From WS-2 sp036507005 (lineage in GTDB: Bacteria; Eisenbacteria; RBG-16-71-46), in the NCBI GenBank assembly GCA_036507005.1, contig DASXQT010000042.1, forward strand, positions 1 to 61,250: 61,250 nucleotides of DNA, given 5' to 3'. Below the pieces are notes generated by a model. That model ran no database searches and was not told the DNA's origin. It saw nothing but the letters and a program-made list of their open reading frames with translations. The translations under genes were made by a program, and so were the position numbers. This document shows, in pieces, positions 42,799 through 52,438 of this stretch (the stretch's first letter is position 1; every line of letters begins with the position of its first letter).

Positions 42799-44929
42799 GG
42801 ACATCCTCCCGCAGGGACGGCTTGCGAGGATCGAAGGTCAGGACCATGAGGTTCCCCTCGCGTGTCGCCGGGAAATACTCGACCCGGCTCATGACCCGGT
42901 GGACGATCTCGAGCCCGAATCCGCGTCCTCGCCTACGGACCTCGGGGTTCGATATGCGCGGCGGCTGCCAACTCTGGTATCGGAAGGTTCGCCCCCGGTC
43001 ACGCAGCACAAAATGGCAGGCGTTCTCGCCCTCCGGAACCCACCACAGATCGAAGCTTTGGGCGGCATCCAGCCCGCAGGCGTGCTCGATCACGTTGGTG
43101 CTGGCCTCGATGACGGCGAGCCGCAGCCGGGCCGCCGATCCGGAGTCGAGGCCGGCCATGGTCCGGAGCCCACCCAGCCACTCCTCGACCCGCCGCACCG
43201 AATTGCGGCTCGCCGGGAGCGTGAGGTGCCGCCCCGCGGCCCGCGCGCGATTGAGCCGCGCCACGCCTTCCTCCTCGCGCGCCGGGTCCGATTCGCCGCC
43301 CTCCAGCGCCGGCCCCGCGGCCGCCTCTCCCCCGCTAGACGCGGCCGCGGCCGCGCCGTCGCGCTCGCGGCTCATCACGAGCAGCGTGTCGTCGTCGTGC
43401 TGCGGCCGGCCGCCGCGCCACTCCGCCACCGCCATGCCGACCGCATCGAGCACGCCACGCGCGCCCCGGCTGCGCGAAGCACGCGCGCACTCGGCCAGGC
43501 GCGCGAGCCCGAAGCTTTCTTCCGCGAGCGAGAACGCCTCGTTGATGCCGTCGGTGCACTGGACCCACACGTCGCCGGCCGCGGCCTTCACCACCGCCTC
43601 CTCGAACCGCGCGCGCCCCTTGCCGCGCAGCGCGGCGAGCGGCGGGCCCGCGGGCCTCACCCACTCGGGCGCGGCGCCGGCGCGCAGGACGAGCAGCGGG
43701 TTGTGACCGGCCGAGGCCAGGGTCAGCTCGCCCGTCTCAGGGTCGAGGATGCCGTAGAACATGGTCACGAACGTGCCGCGCTCGAGCATCTCGCCGAGCT
43801 GGCGATCGAGCGCGCCGAGCAGCGCGGCGGGCGACTCGAAGGCCGCCGCGGTCGCCCGCATCAGGGCGTGGAGCATGGCGGTCACCAGGCTCCCACCCAG
43901 CCCCTTCCCGGCCACGTCCGCCACCACCACGCCGACGCGTCCGCCCGGCAGGTCGAACATCTGGAAGTAGTCGCCGCCCACCTCGGTGGCGGCCCGCTGC
44001 TCGCCCTCGATCACGAACGGGCCTGCGATCCGGCGCCCGGTCGGGAGCAGGGAGCGCTGCAGCCGCTGGGCGAGCAGCACCTCGTGGGCGATGCGCTCGC
44101 GTTCGACCAGCCCGGCCTGCGCGCTCTTGAGCTCGGCGGTCATGCGGTTGACGACCTCGGCGAGCGCGCCGATTTCGGTGCGGTCGCGCACCTCGAGCGG
44201 CGTGTCCAGATCGCCGCGTCCGATGCGCTCGAGGCCCGCGCGGAGCGCGGCGACCGGCCGCAGCAGCGCCGCGGAGAGTAGCAGCGCGCCGCCCGTGCCG
44301 AGGACGAGCAGCAGGACGAGGACCAGCGCCTGCTGGCGCCGGGCCTCCTCGAGGCGGCGGTCGATCGCCGAGCGCTTGAGCCCGACCCACACGGTCCCGA
44401 GCCGGCGGGATGCGGCGTCCACGATCGGCGCCGAGACCAGGAGCAGGTTTCGATCGCCGCGCAGCGTTTCGCCCGGGAGGAGCGCCGGCCCTTCGCGCTC
44501 GTGGCCGAGCCGCGGGATCAGGAACCGGGTGCCGAGCCGGCGGACGTCGGCGTCCGCCCGGATCTTGCCGTCGCGGTCCACGATGTCGATGAACGCGAGG
44601 TCGGGCTCGCGGCCCTGGATCTCTTTGATGAGCGGCAGCAGAGTCCACTCCGGCACTTCGGTGAGCAGCGCCCCGCTCGCGACCATCGCCAGGTTGCGCG
44701 CCTGGAGCAGCAGCCGCCCTTCCAGCTCGGCGACCAGGGCGCGCCGCGTGCTGCGCTCGCTCACCGCCCCCACGCTCACCACCGCGGCCGCGGTGATCAG
44801 CACCATCGCCCCCGTCACCACCCAGCGGATGCTCCCCATCCGCAGGCGCGGGGGCGGCGCGGGGGCGGCGTCGGGCGTGGCGCCAGGCGCGGGTGCGGGC
44901 CCGGCGACTTGCGCGGGCGTCACGCTCAT
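42782..44929 (-). CDS. Membrane sensor with HAMP, SpoIIE phosphatase and HATPase (RsbW-like) domains
   Basis: A 715-residue protein: Pro/Ala-rich cytoplasmic leader, a first membrane helix (about 35-55), a periplasmic sensor, a second helix (about 190-215), a HAMP domain, a SpoIIE PP2C domain (ATEVGGDYFQMF, VADVAGKGLGGSLV, CTDGINEAF, HDDDTLLV) and a C-terminal GHKL ATPase of the anti-sigma type (RLAVIEASTNVIEHA, GRGFGLEIVHRVM). It joins the two opposing enzymes of a partner switch, phosphatase and kinase, on one membrane chain. It overlaps the barrel/TPR gene by ATGA and the STAS gene by 17 bases, so the STAS protein is the likely substrate. No sigma factor is nearby. Confidence 0.92.
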   Translation of the reverse strand: MSVTPAQVAGPAPAPGATPDAAPAPPPRLRMGSIRWVVTGAMVLITAAAVVSVGAVSERSTRRALVAELEGRLLLQARNLAMVASGALLTEVPEWTLLPLIKEIQGREPDLAFIDIVDRDGKIRADADVRRLGTRFLIPRLGHEREGPALLPGETLRGDRNLLLVSAPIVDAASRRLGTVWVGLKRSAIDRRLEEARRQQALVLVLLLVLGTGGALLLSAALLRPVAALRAGLERIGRGDLDTPLEVRDRTEIGALAEVVNRMTAELKSAQAGLVERERIAHEVLLAQRLQRSLLPTGRRIAGPFVIEGEQRAATEVGGDYFQMFDLPGGRVGVVVADVAGKGLGGSLVTAMLHALMRATAAAFESPAALLGALDRQLGEMLERGTFVTMFYGILDPETGELTLASAGHNPLLVLRAGAAPEWVRPAGPPLAALRGKGRARFEEAVVKAAAGDVWVQCTDGINEAFSLAEESFGLARLAECARASRSRGARGVLDAVGMAVAEWRGGRPQHDDDTLLVMSRERDGAAAAASSGGEAAAGPALEGGESDPAREEEGVARLNRARAAGRHLTLPASRNSVRRVEEWLGGLRTMAGLDSGSAARLRLAVIEASTNVIEHACGLDAAQSFDLWWVPEGENACHFVLRDRGRTFRYQSWQPPRISNPEVRRRGRGFGLEIVHRVMSRVEYFPATREGNLMVLTFDPRKPSLREDVHEAAA

Positions 44930-46917
44930 CGCTCGCCTCCCAGGATCTCGCGCGTGCGCTCGCGGCGCTCGCGCGCGCGCTCGAGGAAGCCCGCGGCCCG
45001 CGGATCCTTGGGATCCACGCGCAGCGCCTTCTCCCAGTAGCCCACCGCCTCCTCGAGGCGGCCGGCGGCGTGGGCGTCCATGCCGCGCACCAGGTACTCG
45101 CCGCCGAGGTAGTGCGCGACGGTGGCGTTGTCCGGATCGAGCGCGATCGCCAGCTCCCAGTAGCGCAGCGCGTCGTCGGAGCGGCCGGCGGCGCTGGCGG
45201 CGAGGCCGCGGCGGAACATCTGGTCCGCCTCGCGCCGGTCGGCGGAGCTCACCACGCGCGCCGGAGCGGTCGTGCTCGCCGCGCCCGCCGGCCCCGCCGG
45301 GCGCCCCAGCGCGGCCGAAAGCTCGTCGAGCCCCGCGGCCCGCGGGTCGAGCGCGCGCGCCCGGGCGAGGAGCTGCCCGGCCTCGTCGCGCGCCTGGGCA
45401 TCGAGGCTGCGCCGGGCCTGCCGGATCAGCTCCGCGGCCTGGCGCGCCGCCGCCTCCTCGGTGCGCCGCAGCATGGCCCGCGCGTCCGCATCGGAGCTGT
45501 CGCTCGCCGCGAGTGCCGCGAAGCCGGTGCGCGCGGCCTTGAGGTCGCCGGCCGCCAGGGCTTCGAGCGCCGCCTGGAACGCCTGCCGCCGCCCCTGGTC
45601 CCGCACCGCGAGCCGCTCGAGCCGCGCGCGGCAACGCTGCTCGCCGTTCGCGGCCGCGCTGTCCCCGGGCGCGAGCGCGAGCGCGCGCCGGAACGCCTCC
45701 CCCGCCGCGGCCACGTCGCCCTCCGCCTCGCGCGCCAATCCCATCTCGCGCTGGGCGCGGGCCTCGATCTCCCGGATCCCGGCGTGCGCCGAATCCAGCG
45801 TGGCGGCCGCCGCCAGCAGCTCCATGGCGGCGGCGAACTCGCTGCGGTCGATCGCCTCCCCGGCGCGACGCAGCAGGCCCTCGGTCTGCTCCTTCTGGCG
45901 GCGTCCGTACTCGGCGTCGAGGCGCGCCTGGATCGACTGCTCCTCCGCCTTGAGCGTGGCCGTGCGCCGGTCCTCGACCGTGGGGCCGAACGAGTGGGCG
46001 AGCCCGATGCGGTGGAGCGCGGCGGAGCTGAAGTCCTCGAACGCGTAGCTGACCTCGAGCTCCCGCCAGCGCACGCCCGCGCCGGCCGTGGGCCGCCCGT
46101 CGTCGAGGCCGACGCGGAGCGCGAGCAGCGGGTGGAGCTGCAGCTCGGCGCCGGCGTGAATTCCGGCGGAGCTGCCGTCCGAGCGGTCGAGATCGAGCGC
46201 GAGCTGGAGACCCTGCCCGCCCGCCAGCTCGGTCCGCCAGCCCAGGCCCGCCCGCCATAGGCGCGGATCGCGCACGCTCTCGCGGTCGAGCCGGATCGCG
46301 GGCTCGAGCAGGTTGCGGATCGCGAGTCCGCAGGTCAGGCCTTCGAGCCACGTCCCCTGGGCGTCGAGCGCCTCGCCGAGCGCGACCCGCGCGCCCGCGT
46401 CCGCCGCCAGCGCGCTCGATCCGAAGCCGCCGAGGCTCTGGCTCTGGAACTTGACGGTCGCGCCCACGCAGAACGCCGGTCCCAGCGCGCGCGCGTATCC
46501 GAGCGCGACCTCGGTCTCGCCGGCGGTGAGGCCGCCCACCACCGCGTTGCGGTCGTCCCGCGCCTCGATGCCCGAGACCCCGATGTGGTCGATCGCGATC
46601 GCCGCAGCGCCCCAGCGCCAGCTAGGCAGCACGAAGGCCGCGTGGTCCACGCTCGCGTCCAGCTCCATGCGCTCGTCGTGGGTGGCCTCGAAGCCGGTGC
46701 GGGTCGCGAGTGCGATGCCGGCCGGGTTCCACGTGAGCGCGCCCGCGTCTCCGCCGACTGCGACGTACGCCCCGCCCAGGGCGAGCGCGCGGCTCCCGGC
46801 GCCGGCCGCGAGCGGAGAGCGCACGCCGCCGTCCTCGGCCGCGGCCGCCCCGCGCGCGCACGCCAGCGCCGCGCACAGCGCCCACACGGGCGCCCGCGCG
46901 CGCCGCCGGCCGCTCAC
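44926..46917 (-). CDS. PorV-like outer-membrane barrel fused to C-terminal TPR repeats
   Basis: This 663-residue protein has a signal peptide (VWALCAALACARGAAAA), an N-terminal PorV/UPF0164-like barrel of about 300 residues (GAGSRALALGGAYVAVGGDAGALTWNPAGIALA, ending YAFEDFSSAALHRIGLAHSFGP), then a coiled stretch and several TPR units (AFRRALALAPGDSAA, ALRYWELAIALDPDN, AVGYWEKALRVDPKD). The GTG at 46917 lies 8 bases after the giant gene. The fusion suggests a barrel with a periplasmic protein-binding arm, possibly the outer-membrane partner of the giant protein. Confidence 0.85.
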   Translation of the reverse strand: MSGRRRARAPVWALCAALACARGAAAAEDGGVRSPLAAGAGSRALALGGAYVAVGGDAGALTWNPAGIALATRTGFEATHDERMELDASVDHAAFVLPSWRWGAAAIAIDHIGVSGIEARDDRNAVVGGLTAGETEVALGYARALGPAFCVGATVKFQSQSLGGFGSSALAADAGARVALGEALDAQGTWLEGLTCGLAIRNLLEPAIRLDRESVRDPRLWRAGLGWRTELAGGQGLQLALDLDRSDGSSAGIHAGAELQLHPLLALRVGLDDGRPTAGAGVRWRELEVSYAFEDFSSAALHRIGLAHSFGPTVEDRRTATLKAEEQSIQARLDAEYGRRQKEQTEGLLRRAGEAIDRSEFAAAMELLAAAATLDSAHAGIREIEARAQREMGLAREAEGDVAAAGEAFRRALALAPGDSAAANGEQRCRARLERLAVRDQGRRQAFQAALEALAAGDLKAARTGFAALAASDSSDADARAMLRRTEEAAARQAAELIRQARRSLDAQARDEAGQLLARARALDPRAAGLDELSAALGRPAGPAGAASTTAPARVVSSADRREADQMFRRGLAASAAGRSDDALRYWELAIALDPDNATVAHYLGGEYLVRGMDAHAAGRLEEAVGYWEKALRVDPKDPRAAGFLERARERRERTREILGGER

Positions 46918-46925
46918 GCGCCCCC

Positions 46926-49900
46926 TCACCGGACCACCGCCACTTTCCGCAGCGCCCGCGCGCTGGTGCCGTCGTCGTAACGAACCAGCAGCTCCGCCAC
47001 GTAGACGCCGTTCCGCACCGTGCGTCCGTCGCCGTTGCGGCCGTCCCAGCGATCCTCCTGGTGCTCGCCGGCGTCGCGGTGCGCGCCTTCGAGCAGGGTG
47101 ACGACCGTCTGCCCGTCGAGCGCGGTGAGGCGCAGCCACGCCCGCGCCGGGCCGCGCAGGTAGTAGGCGAAGCTCGTCGCGCCGCGGCCGGCGGGGAACG
47201 GGTTGGGGAAGTTGGAGTAGCTCGCCTCGAGATCCTGCGCGCCGAACGTCCCGGCCTCGCTCCACAGCGGGAACGCCGAGCCGGGCGCGGGCTGCACCTG
47301 GATCTGGAGCAGCGCGCTCCCCGGCTGGATCACGCGCACGCCGGCCGCGCGCAGGCCGAGCCGGATCGCGCCCTTCGACACGCCGGGCCGGCACGCCAGG
47401 CGCAGCTCGACCTCGATCGGCGCTCCGGGAGAGATCGCGAGCGGCGCGGCGGCGGAGAGCGTGGCCGTGACCGAATCGCTCGAGAGCGTGGCGCTCTGCG
47501 CCCACGGCGCTCCACCCACGTAGGCCGTGACGCGGGTGGCGAAGGCGCCGAGCGGAACCGCGGCCAGGTTCCGGCCCGCGCCCTCGAGCGCCAGTCCCTC
47601 CACCGAGATGTCGCCGGCGCCGGCGGAGGCGGCGTTGGTGAGCGTCAGCGTCACGGCCGCGACCTCGCGCCCGTCGCCGGCGAGCGCGGCGGGCATCAGG
47701 CTCGCGAGCCCGGCCACCAGCGTGCGGGGCGGGGCCTGGATCCGGGTGAGCCCCGAGACCAGGGGCAGCTCCCCCGCCTCGGGCACCACCGCGGCCCGGG
47801 TGCCGAGGTTGGCGTCGCGCCCCACCACGCCGTCGGCGAAGATCGAGAGCTCGAGGAACCCCGCGGGCGCGGTGGCGGAGAGGTCGGCCTGAACCTCGAG
47901 CGTGGCGCTGTCGCCGGGGAAGAGCATGCGGCCGCCGAGCGTGATGCCGGTGGCCTCGCCGCTCGACGGCGGGTCGGGGCGCACGCCGGCCTCGATCCCG
48001 TCCCACAGAACGCGCAGCCGCGCGAGACGCGAAGAGGGCGCGAGCGGCTGCCTGCGCTCGTCGCGGCTCAGGATCGTGAGGCTGTCCATGCGCAGCGGCG
48101 CGGTGCCGGCCGTTCCGGGGTGGTGGAGCGTGATCGAGATCGCGGGTACGTTCGTGTCGCCGGCCCGCGTGTCGGCCGGGAAGCGCGGCGTGCCGCGCAC
48201 CAGCAGGCTGTCGGCGCGAGCCTCGACGATCAGCGCCGGTCCCGGCAGGGGATCGGAGGCGAGCACCACGGGCACCGGCTCGCGCGTGCTCGCGTCGCGG
48301 GCGTCCACCTGGGTCGCGTCCACGAGGCGCAGCCGGAAGGCGCCCGGGACCGCGGCGGCCGCGATGTCGCCGCTCACGAAGAGGTCCACCGGAGTGTTGA
48401 CCGGCACGCCCAGGGCGGGGCTGAGCGCGAGCGTGAGCCGCCCGCCGTCGGTCGCGAACACGCCGCGCGCGGCCAGGGTCTGCCCGCCGCTCCGGATGCT
48501 CAGCCCGCCCACGACGTCGGCGAGCGCTCCGAACGCGGCGCCGAGCGTGTCGCTCGCGTCCACGGCGAGTGCCGAGACGCGCACGTCGTTGGTGATGCCG
48601 TCGGTTCCGGGATTCGTGAGCCTGAGGCCGAGGAGCGGCACACCCGCCTGCCCGGCGCCGGCGCGCGACGCGAGGCCCGGAAGCGCCGCGACCTCGAGCC
48701 GGGTCGGAGCCTCGACCAGCCGCGCGAGCCCGGTGGTGATCGGGAGCGGCGGCGAGCCGAAGCGCACCGTGACGGGCGCGCCGCTGTTGGCGTCCTGGGC
48801 CACGAACCAGGCGCTGTCCCGGAGAAGGGCGCGGAAGGCGGTCACCGTGGTGGAGGCCAGGAGATCGAACGCGAGCTGGAGGTCCACGCTCTCCCCTGCC
48901 CCGATCACGACCGCGGAGGCCAGCGTGAGGTCCACTTCCGAGCCGGTCGCCTCGAGCGCGGTGCGCGAGAGCCGCTCGATGGTGCCCTGGTGGACCGCGA
49001 CCCGGGCGAGCAGTCGGTTGGGCGCGATGCCGGCCCCGGCCTCGTCCTGGAGCGCCACGCGGAAGCCGCGGAAGCGCACGTTCGAGACCTGGGCGCCCCC
49101 GGCGTTCGTGAGCCGCACGGTCAGCGGAACGAGGTCGACTTGGCCGCGGTTGGCGGTGGTGGGCAGCGACACCGAGACCGAGGCGTCGAGACTGGTGGCC
49201 TGCGCGAATACCTGGTGCGATCCCGACGACGCCGGGAGGCTCTGGCGCGGCGCGCCGCTCGGGCTGCCGGTCCCGGAGGCGGAGCCGCGCAGCGCCACGG
49301 TCCCGGGCTGGCTCGCGACGTAGGACCAGCGCAGCGTGTCGCGCTCGCCGGGCACGAGGTCGACGGAGGCCGGCGTGGGCCCGCTCTGGAGGGTGATCGC
49401 GCCGGTCCCCGCAGGCGTGAGAGCCGAAGGCGTCACGCCGAGCAGCGACTCGCTGCCGGCGTTGCGCACCTCCATCGCCACCGCGACGGCCTGGCCCGGC
49501 GTGCTGGCCTGGGGCGAGATGGCGAGCGACGCGAGCAGCGGCGAGTTGCTGATCAGGAGCACGGTGGGGCTCGCGACCGCGCGGTCGAGCGGACCGTCGT
49601 TGGCGGAAGCCACGGTCAGGCCGCCGACCGGCACCGCCAGCTGCATCGTCGCGGAGTCGCGCGGCGTCGCGGTCGCGCGCAGGACCGCGAACACCCGCGC
49701 CCCCGCCGCCCCGAGCGGCTCGGAGAGGACGGCGCTCCGGTAGCCGGCCCCCGTCCAGGTCGCCACGCCCAGGTCGCGATCGTCGCCCGTCCCCGGCGTG
49801 GCGACGCCGTCGCCGCCGTCGCGCCACAACCGGATCTCGGCGAGATCGGTGTCCGCCGCGGTCCCCTGGTTCACCAGGTCGATGCGCTGGAGGGTGTCGT

Positions 49901-51602
49901 CGGCGTGGCCGTTGCGCGGCACCACCACGTCGAGCGCGAGGATGCCGGCGTCGGCGGGTGCGATCGGTGCCGCCGGGGTGGGCGCCACGGCCACCTGGGC
50001 CGCGATCATGCCGTCCACGGCGACCCGCGCCCGCGAGTCGAGCGGCCAGCTCGCCACCACGCGCGTGGTGTCGGCGAGCCCCAGATCGAGCGGGCCCTCG
50101 ACCCGGGTCGAGAGCGTGTCGCCGTCGGCGGCCTCGGTGGGCGAGACCTCGGCGGTCACGAACAGGTGCTGGGTCGCTCCCGGCGCGAGCGTCTGAGTGA
50201 AGCCGGCGAAGGTGGCGCTGCCGTCGGTGAAGAACGCGGTCGCGAGCGCCGGATCGGCGAGCGAATCGCCCAGCGCACCGTCGCCGTCCCCGTCGACGCG
50301 CAGCGTGAGCGAGTGCACCGCGCGGTCGCGCTGGAGCGCCGTCCCTCCCACGCCGGCGTCGACGATCGTGAGCCGGTCGAGGAGCTGCTGGGTGCCGTAG
50401 CCATTGGTGGCCGCGAGCTGGAGCAGCAGGACGTCGCGCTCCCCGGGTTGCGCGCTCGAGGGGGCGATCGAGCCCGCGGCCAGCGTCACGCGGTCGCCGG
50501 TGCTCACCGCGCGCTCGATCGGGCTCTCGACCGCGCGGTCGAGCGGGCCGTCGTTTCCGCTCGCCATCCCCACGCCCGGATCCGGGAGCGGAGGAAGCGC
50601 GAGCCGGATGGTGCGGCCGTTGGTGGCGGTTTCCGGCACGTCCACGGTGAGGAACAGCCGGAGCCCCGCGAGCGGGACCGCCTCGCCGAGCCCGGTGAGC
50701 TGCCAGCGCGCGCCGGTGAAGGCGAGCGTGCCGATGCCGCGGTCGAGCGCGGGATCGAAGCTCCCGTCGCCGTCGTCCACCCACGCGCGCATCGCGCCGA
50801 TGTCGGAGCCTGCGGCGGCGGTCCCGGTGTTGACCACCGCGAGCTGCTGGAGCTGGTCGGCCTGGTAGCCGTTGCCGGGCAGCACCACGTGATGCACCAG
50901 GTTGTTGGCGCTGCCCGCGATCACGCTCGCCGAGCCCACCGCCCCGACCGCGACCTGCGCCGCGACCATCCCGTCGATCGCGAACGCGCCCGCGGGCGCG
51001 AGCGGGAACGAGTTGGTGAACGTGACCGAGTTGTCGAAGGTCACGTCGCTCGCGGACTGGAGCGCGAGGTCCAGCGCATCGCCGTCCCGCACCGCGAGCG
51101 GGACGTCGGTGACGGCCAGCAGGGTGACGGGAGTGTTGGTCGTGCACTTCTGCGAGAGCCCCGAGTACGCCACCGCGCCCGACTGCGCCGTGGCCTGCGC
51201 CAGCAGCACGTCGAGCCCGGGGTCGAACGTGTTGTTCCCGTTGTCCCGGTAGAGCCGCACCGTGTCCAGCTCGGCGTCGCGCTGGGCCACGGTGCCGGGC
51301 CCGGTCCCGGTGTTCGTGAGCCGGAGCGTTCGCAGCGTGCGCGACGAGCTGGGCGGGCCACCCCAGGTCAGCGTGAGGCTGAAGACCGTCGCGTCGCGGC
51401 TCCCGGGCGAGAGCGTCGTCGGCGACTGGCCGGCGGCGAGGGTCATGTCGTCCAGGATCAGCGCGGCGCCCGGCATGGCGGCCACGCGGCGCGCGCTCGC
51501 CGCCACGGCGCGCGCAGAGGGCGACGACGCCAGGGCGGATTCCGCCCCGGCGAGCGCCGCCCACGCGGCGGAAACCAAGAGGTAGGCACGGAAGGATCTC
51601 AT
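46926..51602 (-). CDS. Giant secreted repeat protein with FlgD-Ig/type IX-like C-terminal domain
   Basis: A 1558-residue protein with a signal peptide (YLLVSAAWAALAGAESALA). Residues about 60-650 hold several related repeats, each with an asparagine/aspartate-rich loop suited to calcium (YRDNGNNTFDPGLD, VDDGDGSFDPALD, RVDGDGDGALGDS, RDGGDGVATPG); linking phrases recur (DGMVAAQVAVG and DGMIAAQVAVA; NDGPLDRAV twice). Further beta-sandwich domains follow. The C-terminal 100 residues (YSNFPNPFPAGRGATSFAYYL, NGVYVAELLVRYDDGT) are a FlgD-Ig-like/T9SS type A sorting domain, indicating export across the outer membrane. It is the first gene of a five-gene operon. Ligand unknown; a surface adhesin or matrix protein is plausible. 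Confidence 0.88.
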   Translation of the reverse strand: MRSFRAYLLVSAAWAALAGAESALASSPSARAVAASARRVAAMPGAALILDDMTLAAGQSPTTLSPGSRDATVFSLTLTWGGPPSSSRTLRTLRLTNTGTGPGTVAQRDAELDTVRLYRDNGNNTFDPGLDVLLAQATAQSGAVAYSGLSQKCTTNTPVTLLAVTDVPLAVRDGDALDLALQSASDVTFDNSVTFTNSFPLAPAGAFAIDGMVAAQVAVGAVGSASVIAGSANNLVHHVVLPGNGYQADQLQQLAVVNTGTAAAGSDIGAMRAWVDDGDGSFDPALDRGIGTLAFTGARWQLTGLGEAVPLAGLRLFLTVDVPETATNGRTIRLALPPLPDPGVGMASGNDGPLDRAVESPIERAVSTGDRVTLAAGSIAPSSAQPGERDVLLLQLAATNGYGTQQLLDRLTIVDAGVGGTALQRDRAVHSLTLRVDGDGDGALGDSLADPALATAFFTDGSATFAGFTQTLAPGATQHLFVTAEVSPTEAADGDTLSTRVEGPLDLGLADTTRVVASWPLDSRARVAVDGMIAAQVAVAPTPAAPIAPADAGILALDVVVPRNGHADDTLQRIDLVNQGTAADTDLAEIRLWRDGGDGVATPGTGDDRDLGVATWTGAGYRSAVLSEPLGAAGARVFAVLRATATPRDSATMQLAVPVGGLTVASANDGPLDRAVASPTVLLISNSPLLASLAISPQASTPGQAVAVAMEVRNAGSESLLGVTPSALTPAGTGAITLQSGPTPASVDLVPGERDTLRWSYVASQPGTVALRGSASGTGSPSGAPRQSLPASSGSHQVFAQATSLDASVSVSLPTTANRGQVDLVPLTVRLTNAGGAQVSNVRFRGFRVALQDEAGAGIAPNRLLARVAVHQGTIERLSRTALEATGSEVDLTLASAVVIGAGESVDLQLAFDLLASTTVTAFRALLRDSAWFVAQDANSGAPVTVRFGSPPLPITTGLARLVEAPTRLEVAALPGLASRAGAGQAGVPLLGLRLTNPGTDGITNDVRVSALAVDASDTLGAAFGALADVVGGLSIRSGGQTLAARGVFATDGGRLTLALSPALGVPVNTPVDLFVSGDIAAAAVPGAFRLRLVDATQVDARDASTREPVPVVLASDPLPGPALIVEARADSLLVRGTPRFPADTRAGDTNVPAISITLHHPGTAGTAPLRMDSLTILSRDERRQPLAPSSRLARLRVLWDGIEAGVRPDPPSSGEATGITLGGRMLFPGDSATLEVQADLSATAPAGFLELSIFADGVVGRDANLGTRAAVVPEAGELPLVSGLTRIQAPPRTLVAGLASLMPAALAGDGREVAAVTLTLTNAASAGAGDISVEGLALEGAGRNLAAVPLGAFATRVTAYVGGAPWAQSATLSSDSVTATLSAAAPLAISPGAPIEVELRLACRPGVSKGAIRLGLRAAGVRVIQPGSALLQIQVQPAPGSAFPLWSEAGTFGAQDLEASYSNFPNPFPAGRGATSFAYYLRGPARAWLRLTALDGQTVVTLLEGAHRDAGEHQEDRWDGRNGDGRTVRNGVYVAELLVRYDDGTSARALRKVAVVR

Positions 51603-51665
51603 AGTCGCAATCGGGCAAAGCAGTTATCGGCCGTGCAGACCGCAATCTAGAGGAGGATCGAGGGG

Positions 51666-51708
51666 AAAAAGCGAGCCCGGCGCCCGTGGGAGCGCGGCGC
51701 CGGGCTCG
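51666..51708 (-). terminator. Rho-independent terminator
   Basis: On the minus strand a perfect 13-bp stem (CGAGCCCGGCGCC with GGCGCCGGGCTCG, positions 51696-51708 and 51672-51684) is followed by CTTTTT. It ends the transcript of the small secreted protein gene and insulates the giant-protein operon. Confidence 0.85.
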
Positions 51709-51750
51709 GGCGAGGCGGGATTGCTCGGGGCCTGAACTCGCGCGCCGGGC

Positions 51751-52320
51751 CTACTTCTCCATCTTCAGCACCACGCGGGCTTCCGAGGATTTCGCGCGCG
51801 CCACGAGGCGAACGTGATCCACCTTGCGGCCGTCGCGGAAGTCGAGCAGCGGGTAGAGGCCGCTACCCTGGGTCTTCTCCGCGAAATCCACCACCTGCGT
51901 GTCGCCGTTCTCGAACACCACTTCCGCCCAGTCGAGCTGCACCTTCCCCGCGGGGACCTCGAGCCACAGCTTGGTGCCGCGGTTGTCGCAGGTGAGCGTG
52001 AACTCGGTCCAGTCGTCGTCCCTGGAGAGCGTCTCACCGTCCTCCCAGACCAGGATGTCGTGGGCCGGGGCGGTGGCGACGACCACACCCGCGAACACCA
52101 CCGGGGCGAGGAACACTCCGGGCGTCACCCGCACCGCGACGCGCGCGGGGCGCACCACCACGGCGCGCAGCGGGCGGCGGAGCGGCCAGCCGCGATGGAC
52201 CACGACCACGGTGCGCCGATGCGGGCCGCGTCGCACCACCACGCGGCGCGCGGCGAAGGCCGGCTCGATCGCGGAGAAACCCAGGGCGACAACGAGGCAC
52301 AGCATCATCCAGCGCTTCAT
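51751..52320 (-). CDS. Small secreted protein of unknown function
   Basis: A 189-residue protein with a signal peptide (RWMMLCLVVALGFSAIEPAFA), an Arg/Val-rich region (about 25-75) that may interact with a surface, and a C-terminal beta domain (WTEFTLTCDNRGTKLWLEVPAGKVQLDWAEVVF-type strands, ending VRLVARAKSSEARVVLKMEK). AAGGAGG lies five bases before the ATG at 52320. It has its own strong terminator. It resembles secreted proteins that coat or stabilise the envelope, but no family is recognised. Confidence 0.7.
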   Translation of the reverse strand: MKRWMMLCLVVALGFSAIEPAFAARRVVVRRGPHRRTVVVVHRGWPLRRPLRAVVVRPARVAVRVTPGVFLAPVVFAGVVVATAPAHDILVWEDGETLSRDDDWTEFTLTCDNRGTKLWLEVPAGKVQLDWAEVVFENGDTQVVDFAEKTQGSGLYPLLDFRDGRKVDHVRLVARAKSSEARVVLKMEK

Positions 52321-52438
52321 CGCAACCTCCTTGTCCTTGCGTACCGGGCACTGCGAACCGGGGCGCATCCTAGAACAGCGTGTGCGCCGGTGGCCAGCCA
52401 ATCGGGCGGCGCATGCGGGCTCTGCTAAGATCGATCGC

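Noticed and set aside
47061..51650. A 1529-residue open frame on the plus strand opposite the giant protein
   Set aside because: It is an antisense shadow of very high GC coding sequence. Its translation is Arg/Gly/His-rich without domains, while the minus strand has a signal peptide, repeats and a FlgD-Ig end.
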